From Elusimicrobiota bacterium (GTDB lineage: Bacteria; Elusimicrobiota; Elusimicrobia; 2-02-FULL-39-32), in assembly GCA_016193115.1 (NCBI GenBank), contig JACPSV010000312.1, positions 1 through 10,013 on the forward strand: a stretch of 10,013 nucleotides of DNA. Reading direction: 5' to 3'. A model generated the notes under the pieces. That model was not told the DNA's origin. It did not search any database and was given only the letters and a program-made list of their open reading frames with translations. Of this stretch, positions 6,980-10,013 are shown piece after piece (positions within the stretch are counted from its first letter, which is position 1; each line of letters begins with the position of its first letter). Made by a program: the position numbers and the translations under genes.

Positions 6980-7510
6980 ATGAGATTAAAAAGTAGAGTG
7001 ATAGTCCTATCCTTGGCGCTTTGCGGTTGGAACGGCGCCGCATGGACTGCGGAACATCCCCACGAGCATCCTCAAGGCAGCGAAGAACATCCGACGGAGA
7101 TGAAAAAGCCGATGCAGGAACATTCAAAAGAACACCCTAAAAAGGGTGTTTCGAATAAAGCGTTTCAGGAGAGTTTTGAGACTGTGGTCAAAGACTATCT
7201 CAAATCGGAAGCGCAGAAGACTGGAGGAGTCTACACGATTCGGGATGAGGTTCTGGGCAAAGCGTGGAAACTTGAGCTTACAAAGGTGCATAAGTCCAAG
7301 ATATGCATGTTGCAGGGAGGCAAACTTTGTTTTGCCTGCGCGGATCTCAAAGAGGTGGGCGGCAAAAATAAGCTGGATCTGGACTTCTATGCGGACCATT
7401 CCGAAGATGGGAAGATGACGATCAACAAAGTGTTGATCCACAAGCTAAACGGTAAACCTCGTTTCACCTACGACAGCAACAACGCCGTCGTCCCCGTCAA
7501 GAGCAAATAA
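6980..7510 (+). CDS. Exported His/Cys-rich small protein of unknown function
   Basis: A 176-residue protein with a strong ribosome site (AAGGAGGAGG, 6962-6971) 8 bases before the ATG. Residues 1-24 are a signal peptide ending near AWTA. A His-rich, Glu/Lys-rich segment follows (26-52, with repeated EHP units), which looks able to bind metal. The C-terminal domain (about 60-165) has GGVYTIRDE, a KVHKSKICM stretch (His104, Cys109), CFACADL (Cys117, Cys120), LDLDFYAD, and a closing IHKLNGKPRFTYD. I do not recognise a named family. The layout, with a VH-K motif, a F-x-C-A-D strand, a DLDFY strand and a HK-x-NGKPR end, reads as one compact conserved beta domain. The neighbours are an exported transglutaminase-like protein and CcdA, which delivers reducing power to periplasmic thiols. 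Its cysteines could be CcdA-linked, or it could be a periplasmic metal-binding protein. Both are inference. Confidence 0.75.
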   Translation: MRLKSRVIVLSLALCGWNGAAWTAEHPHEHPQGSEEHPTEMKKPMQEHSKEHPKKGVSNKAFQESFETVVKDYLKSEAQKTGGVYTIRDEVLGKAWKLELTKVHKSKICMLQGGKLCFACADLKEVGGKNKLDLDFYADHSEDGKMTINKVLIHKLNGKPRFTYDSNNAVVPVKSK

Positions 7511-7514
7511 TACA

Positions 7515-7562
7515 TAGGGACAGCGCCCTATTTCCCTATAGGGAAATAGGGCGCTGTCCCTA
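7515..7562. repeat. Perfect 48-bp palindrome, family A copy 2 (long centre)
   Basis: Bases 7515-7538 are the exact reverse complement of 7539-7562. The outer 14 bases of each arm match the shared half-site TAGGGACAGCGCCC. The centre is longer than in the other copies and is itself palindromic (TATTTCCCTATAGGGAAATA). It lies 4 bases after the stop of the His-rich gene and runs into the region that should hold the ccdA start. It could form a 24-bp hairpin in RNA and attenuate or insulate the downstream genes. Confidence 0.92.
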
Positions 7563-7597
7563 ATACTACGAACGAGATTTCGTATGGGACGGCGTGG

Positions 7598-8296
7598 GTG
7601 GCGGGAGTGATCTCTTTCCTTTCACCCTGCGTGTTGCCTTTGGTGCCGGGCTATCTTTCTTTTGTTTCGGGACTTTCCTTAGACGAAATTTCTCGAGGAT
7701 CTGACCGTAAACTCGTTCTTAAAAAAGTCGGGATCGGCGCGGTTTCTTTTGTCTTGGGGTTCTCCCTTATCTTTGTTCTTTTGGGAGCCTCCGCTAGTTT
7801 TGTAGGTCAACTGATCGCGAACTATCTTCCTGTCCTAAACAAGTTGGCTGGGATACTCATCGTTCTCTTTGGGTTGCACACTTTGGGACTCTTGCCAATA
7901 AAGTTACTTTTCTACCAAAAGACGTTTTCTGCCAGTTCTGCGGCTCCAGGGGTACTGGGTTCCTTTCTCATGGGTTTAGCGTTCGCGTTTGGATGGACTC
8001 CATGTATTGGACCTATTCTCGCCGCAATTCTGGCCGTGGCCGCGACGCAGGGTACTGTTTATCAAGGGATGGGGTTACTCGCCGTCTATTCTTTGGGTTT
8101 GGGGATTCCGTTCCTATTGGCAGGGTTCGGGATGAACCTGTTCCTTCAGTTCTTTGCCCGGTTCAAACGGTTTATTCGTTGGAGCGAGATCGCGGCGGGA
8201 CTCTTGCTCGTTCTGATCGGCGTTTTGATGTTTTCCAACAAATTGACGTCGCTTCTCCGTTTTGTTCCCGAATGGTTCTTTAAGTTTTCTATTTGA
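7598..8296 (+). CDS. ccdA: CcdA-family thiol-disulfide transmembrane transporter
   Basis: 232 residues from GTG 7598, with about six membrane helices. It carries the two redox cysteines typical of CcdA/DsbD-beta proteins: Cys11 in SFLSPCVLPLVPGYLSFVSG and Cys136 in GWTPCIGPILAA. CcdA moves electrons from cytoplasmic thioredoxin across the inner membrane to periplasmic partners, for cytochrome c maturation or other thiol proteins. The start is uncertain. The reading frame stays open upstream to a stop at 7547-7549, and the residues just before the GTG (EISYGTAWV) look like the normal CcdA N-terminus. No ATG, GTG or TTG lies in that upstream part, and no ribosome site precedes 7598. The palindrome at 7515-7562 may have displaced the original start, or a rare codon such as ATT 7577 may be used. 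The next gene overlaps or follows within 12 bases. Confidence 0.88.
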   Translation: MAGVISFLSPCVLPLVPGYLSFVSGLSLDEISRGSDRKLVLKKVGIGAVSFVLGFSLIFVLLGASASFVGQLIANYLPVLNKLAGILIVLFGLHTLGLLPIKLLFYQKTFSASSAAPGVLGSFLMGLAFAFGWTPCIGPILAAILAVAATQGTVYQGMGLLAVYSLGLGIPFLLAGFGMNLFLQFFARFKRFIRWSEIAAGLLLVLIGVLMFSNKLTSLLRFVPEWFFKFSI

Positions 8297-8307
8297 GAGA
8301 ATCGGAA

Positions 8308-8976
8308 ATGCGGAGTCAGTTGATTCTGTTTGTGAAAGCCCCGAGTCCTGGATTCGTCAAGACGCGTCTGGTTCCGCCTTTGAGTTTTGAGCAGGCAGCC
8401 CGGATGTACAAGGGCTGGGCGCAGGATATTTATCGAAGATCCTACCAATTGGATTCCGTGAATATAGAAGTTGCGTATGATCCGCATCCTAATTATCCCA
8501 CACCCCAGTGGTTAGATGAAAAAAACGGGAGGGTTCCTTTCTTTTTGCAGAAAGGGGAAAATCTTGGAGAGCGGTTAAAGAACGCGTTCGACAGAAGCTT
8601 TCAAGCGGGTTTCAAAAAAGTGGCGATCATCGGTTCCGACTCTCCGGGATTGCCGCTAAAAAATATACAAGACGCTTTTGCCGCATTGGAGACCGCCGAT
8701 TTGGCGTTAGGCCCCTCTCTGGATGGAGGCTACTATCTGATCGGTCTCAAAGAGTCTCTTCCGGAACTGTTGGACGGAATCTCCTGGTCCACAAATCATG
8801 TTTTGTCCCAGACTTTAGACGCCGCCAAGAGGCGCGGGACGTCTTTCCATTTGTTAGAGCCATACTTCGATGTGGATTACGCCCAAGATTTAGAAAGAAT
8901 TAAGGAGGCAAGTGTTTGGCGGAAGGTCGTCATTCCCGCGAAAGCGGGAATCCAGAACCGATTTTCCGCCGACTAG
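8308..8976 (+). CDS. TIGR04282-family glycosyltransferase (GT-A fold, DUF2064)
   Basis: 222 residues from ATG 8308. An in-frame TTG at 8293 that overlaps the ccdA stop would add five residues. The protein matches the DUF2064/TIGR04282 group of nucleotidyltransferase-like GT-A enzymes. The N-terminus is LILFVKAPSPGFVKTRL (5-21), the metal-site strand is GSDSPGLP (109-116), GPSLDGGYYLIGL spans 135-147, and FDVD spans 187-190. The family is annotated as rSAM/selenodomain-associated transferase 1 or as arsenosugar biosynthesis, and it usually lies beside TIGR04283, as here. The last 17 residues (206-222, KVVIPAKAGIQNRFSAD) are not native. They are translated from a palindromic repeat that begins exactly at codon 206 and ends at the TAG of 8974-8976. 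The catalytic core is intact, so the enzyme may still work. The exact sugar donor and acceptor are unknown. Confidence 0.85.
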   Translation: MRSQLILFVKAPSPGFVKTRLVPPLSFEQAARMYKGWAQDIYRRSYQLDSVNIEVAYDPHPNYPTPQWLDEKNGRVPFFLQKGENLGERLKNAFDRSFQAGFKKVAIIGSDSPGLPLKNIQDAFAALETADLALGPSLDGGYYLIGLKESLPELLDGISWSTNHVLSQTLDAAKRRGTSFHLLEPYFDVDYAQDLERIKEASVWRKVVIPAKAGIQNRFSAD

Positions 8977-9005
8977 ATTCCCGCTTTCGCGGGAATGACG
9001 ACCTT
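8923..9005. repeat. REPIN-like inverted repeat pair (family B)
   Basis: The left arm (8923-8952) and right arm (8976-9005) are 30-bp perfect reverse complements separated by 23 bases. Each arm contains its own small palindrome, ATTCCCGC-GAAA-GCGGGAAT. This is the widespread REP-like sequence that yields the spurious peptide VIPAKAGIQ in many bacterial proteins. Two opposed REPs with a short spacer match the REPIN design. The element starts inside the 3' end of one glycosyltransferase gene, supplies its stop codon, and ends 31 bases before the start of the next. Confidence 0.9.
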
Positions 9006-9036
9006 GCTCGGAACACCCCTAGGCCTCAAACAACAA

Positions 9037-9714
9037 ATGAAAATATCTGTTATTGTGCCGGTTAGGAATGAAGAACGGTGGATTGTCGGGCAAATAGAGA
9101 GGCTGAGATCTTCTTCTATACTGTGTCCGGTTGAAATCGTTGTGGTGGATGGGGGGAGTTCCGATAGGACGGTGGATGCGGCTAAATCCTGCGCGGATAG
9201 GGTAATCATTTCTCCTGTTTCGGGGAGAGGCGCTCAACTGGATTGGGGCGCTCAGAACGCTTCGGGGGAACTGTTTCTCTTCTTGCATGCGGATACGGAA
9301 CTGCCTTCAGGATGGCAGAAAATTATCTTAGAGAATATTGTCGGGGAGACCGTGGCGGGGTCGTTTCGTTTGAGTTTTGATTCGGACACTTTATTTTATA
9401 GGGTCGCTTCTTTTCTCGCTCATTGGCGGGGTCTATTGACGGGAATTCCGCATGGGGATCAAGCTTTGGCGGTGACGCGGTCGGCTTATTTTAAGAGCGG
9501 CGGGTTTCCGCAGGCGCCTTTGATGGAGGAATACCTTTTTATTCCAAAAATCAGGAAACTGGGGAAAGTAAAGATATTTCAGGAGGCGGTTATCACTTCG
9601 CGCCGGAGATACGCGCTCAAGGGACCCCTCCGCAACGCCTTGCGGAACAATCTCTTCATCCTTCTTTTTTATTTTTGCGTTTCTCCGCAAACATTAGCCC
9701 GCTGGTACAGGTAA
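9037..9714 (+). CDS. TIGR04283-family glycosyltransferase (GT2)
   Basis: 225 residues from ATG 9037, a family 2 glycosyltransferase of the TIGR04283 type (rSAM/selenodomain-associated transferase 2, also annotated as arsenosugar biosynthesis). The nucleotide-binding start is ISVIVPVRNEE (3-13). VVVDGGSSDRT spans 35-45, the metal-binding motif is FLHADTELPSGW (82-93), GIPHGDQALAV spans 136-146, and PLMEEYLFIPKIRKLGK spans 161-177, where many relatives have a Glu-Asp pair. A hydrophobic segment near 205-215 may touch the membrane. ATG 9037 is chosen because homology begins there. An upstream in-frame ATG at 8995 lies in the repeat and would add residues copied from it. No clear ribosome site precedes 9037, perhaps because the repeat disturbed the junction. 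It pairs with the upstream TIGR04282 gene. The TAA stop abuts family A repeat sequence. Confidence 0.86.
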   Translation: MKISVIVPVRNEERWIVGQIERLRSSSILCPVEIVVVDGGSSDRTVDAAKSCADRVIISPVSGRGAQLDWGAQNASGELFLFLHADTELPSGWQKIILENIVGETVAGSFRLSFDSDTLFYRVASFLAHWRGLLTGIPHGDQALAVTRSAYFKSGGFPQAPLMEEYLFIPKIRKLGKVKIFQEAVITSRRRYALKGPLRNALRNNLFILLFYFCVSPQTLARWYR

Positions 9715-9768
9715 TTAGGGACGAAATTAGAAATTAGGGACAGCGCCCTAGGGCGCTGTCCCTAATTT
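9713..9768. repeat. Family A copy 3: perfect 38-bp palindrome with a partial duplicate
   Basis: Bases 9731-9749 are the exact reverse complement of 9750-9768, with the shared half-site and a minimal centre TA. Just upstream, 9713-9722 repeats the first ten bases of the element (AATTAGGGAC), followed by GAAATTAG, so a truncated copy lies in tandem with the full one. The partial copy overlaps the stop codon of the glycosyltransferase gene. The full palindrome ends 12 bases before the extended -10 of the next promoter. Confidence 0.9.
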
Positions 9769-9780
9769 CCGTTGGTACTA

Positions 9781-9789
9781 TGGTATAAT
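9781..9789 (+). promoter_or_regulatory. Extended -10 promoter for the downstream isomerase gene
   Basis: TGG followed by a perfect TATAAT (9784-9789) forms an extended -10. No good -35 box is seen at the usual distance, where the end of the palindrome lies, so the TG extension may compensate. Transcription should start near 9796, only about 9-15 bases before the two possible ATG starts at 9805 and 9811. Confidence 0.65.
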
Positions 9790-9804
9790 GGACGCTTGTA
9801 AAAA

Positions 9805-10013
9805 ATGACCATGAGAAATTTTGGATTGGGTGTTGAAAGCGGGAATCAAAGTTTGGTTCTGGGGGTATACGAAAAGCCTTTTCGTCAGGCGCTGGAAACT
9901 TTGCGGAAAAATGATTTTGTTCGCAGACTCTGGGCTAAAGATCCGTCTCTTTGGAAGAGCGAACCGGATCACGCTAAGATCATTCGCAATTCTTTGGGAT
10001 GGTTGACCGTTCC
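9805..10013 (+). CDS. pgi: Probable glucose-6-phosphate isomerase, N-terminal fragment
   Basis: A reading frame open from ATG 9805 (or ATG 9811, two codons later) to the end of the window, giving about 69 residues. Its second half reads FVRRLWAKDPSLWK, then a short charged linker and IIRNSLGWLTV. This resembles the start of bacterial glucose-6-phosphate isomerases and the isomerase half of transaldolase/phosphoglucose isomerase fusions, where a RLWAKDPSLW-type helix is followed by a NRLGWL motif. The enzyme would interconvert glucose-6-phosphate and fructose-6-phosphate in the cytoplasm. The call rests on that motif alone because the catalytic region is outside the window. No Shine-Dalgarno is visible. 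The gene has its own promoter and is separated from the glycosyltransferase operon by a palindrome. Confidence 0.65.
   Translation, partial: MTMRNFGLGVESGNQSLVLGVYEKPFRQALETLRKNDFVRRLWAKDPSLWKSEPDHAKIIRNSLGWLTV

Noticed and set aside
8923..9005. CRISPR array or insertion sequence
   Set aside because: There are only two opposed arms, no regularly spaced direct repeats, and no transposase reading frame between or beside them.
8973..9209. A minus-strand frame ending in VVIPAKAGI
   Set aside because: This peptide comes from the repeat arm read on the other strand, and the rest is antisense to a clear glycosyltransferase.
1..10013. tRNA or rRNA genes
   Set aside because: No cloverleaf or rRNA-like stretches were recognised by eye, and almost all space is filled by protein genes.

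Overview
The window is compact DNA of intermediate GC from a Gram-negative (diderm) bacterium. ExbD/TonB energy transduction, Sec signal peptides and periplasmic proteins point to an outer membrane. A ferredoxin-linked 2-oxoacid oxidoreductase points to an anaerobic, microaerophilic or autotrophic type of central metabolism. I cannot name the phylum from the sequence alone. All recognisable genes lie on the plus strand, and no intergenic stretch exceeds about 100 bases.

Layout. (1) 1-847: the 3' end of an exbD/tolR-like gene, overlapping by 4 bp a TonB-family protein gene. (2) 887-2032: a SO_0444/ArsP-like metal or metalloid permease with an N-terminal Cys-rich YHS-like motif. (3) 2036-4702: a small hairpin, a strong sigma70-type promoter, and korA-korB, the two subunits of a 2-oxoacid (probably 2-oxoglutarate):ferredoxin oxidoreductase. 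(4) 4708-9714: a second strong promoter followed by a collinear run of citrate synthase, an exported transglutaminase-like protein, a small exported His/Cys-rich protein of a family I cannot name, a CcdA-type thiol-disulfide membrane transporter, and two glycosyltransferases of the TIGR04282/TIGR04283 pair, often annotated as arsenosugar biosynthesis or rSAM/selenodomain-associated. (5) 9781-10013: an extended -10 promoter and the 5' end of a probable glucose-6-phosphate isomerase gene.

How the genes fit together. KorAB interconverts 2-oxoglutarate and succinyl-CoA using ferredoxin, and citrate synthase joins or splits oxaloacetate, acetyl-CoA and citrate. Together they form a TCA segment that could run oxidatively or, with low-potential ferredoxin, reductively. 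The downstream genes suggest periplasmic thiol/metal handling (CcdA plus the His/Cys-rich protein) and arsenic- or selenium-related sugar chemistry, but that link is inferred from neighbourhood.

The most distinctive feature is repeat DNA at gene boundaries. Three perfect palindromes (842-879, 7515-7562, 9731-9768) share the half-site TAGGGACAGCGCCC but have different centres. A fourth, unrelated element (8923-9005) is a 30-bp perfect inverted repeat whose arms are themselves palindromic, resembling a REPIN. These elements supply or abut stop codons, appear to have replaced the tail of one glycosyltransferase, and obscure the start of ccdA. I found no wholly new multi-gene system. The best candidates for something undescribed are the palindrome family and the small His/Cys-rich exported protein.
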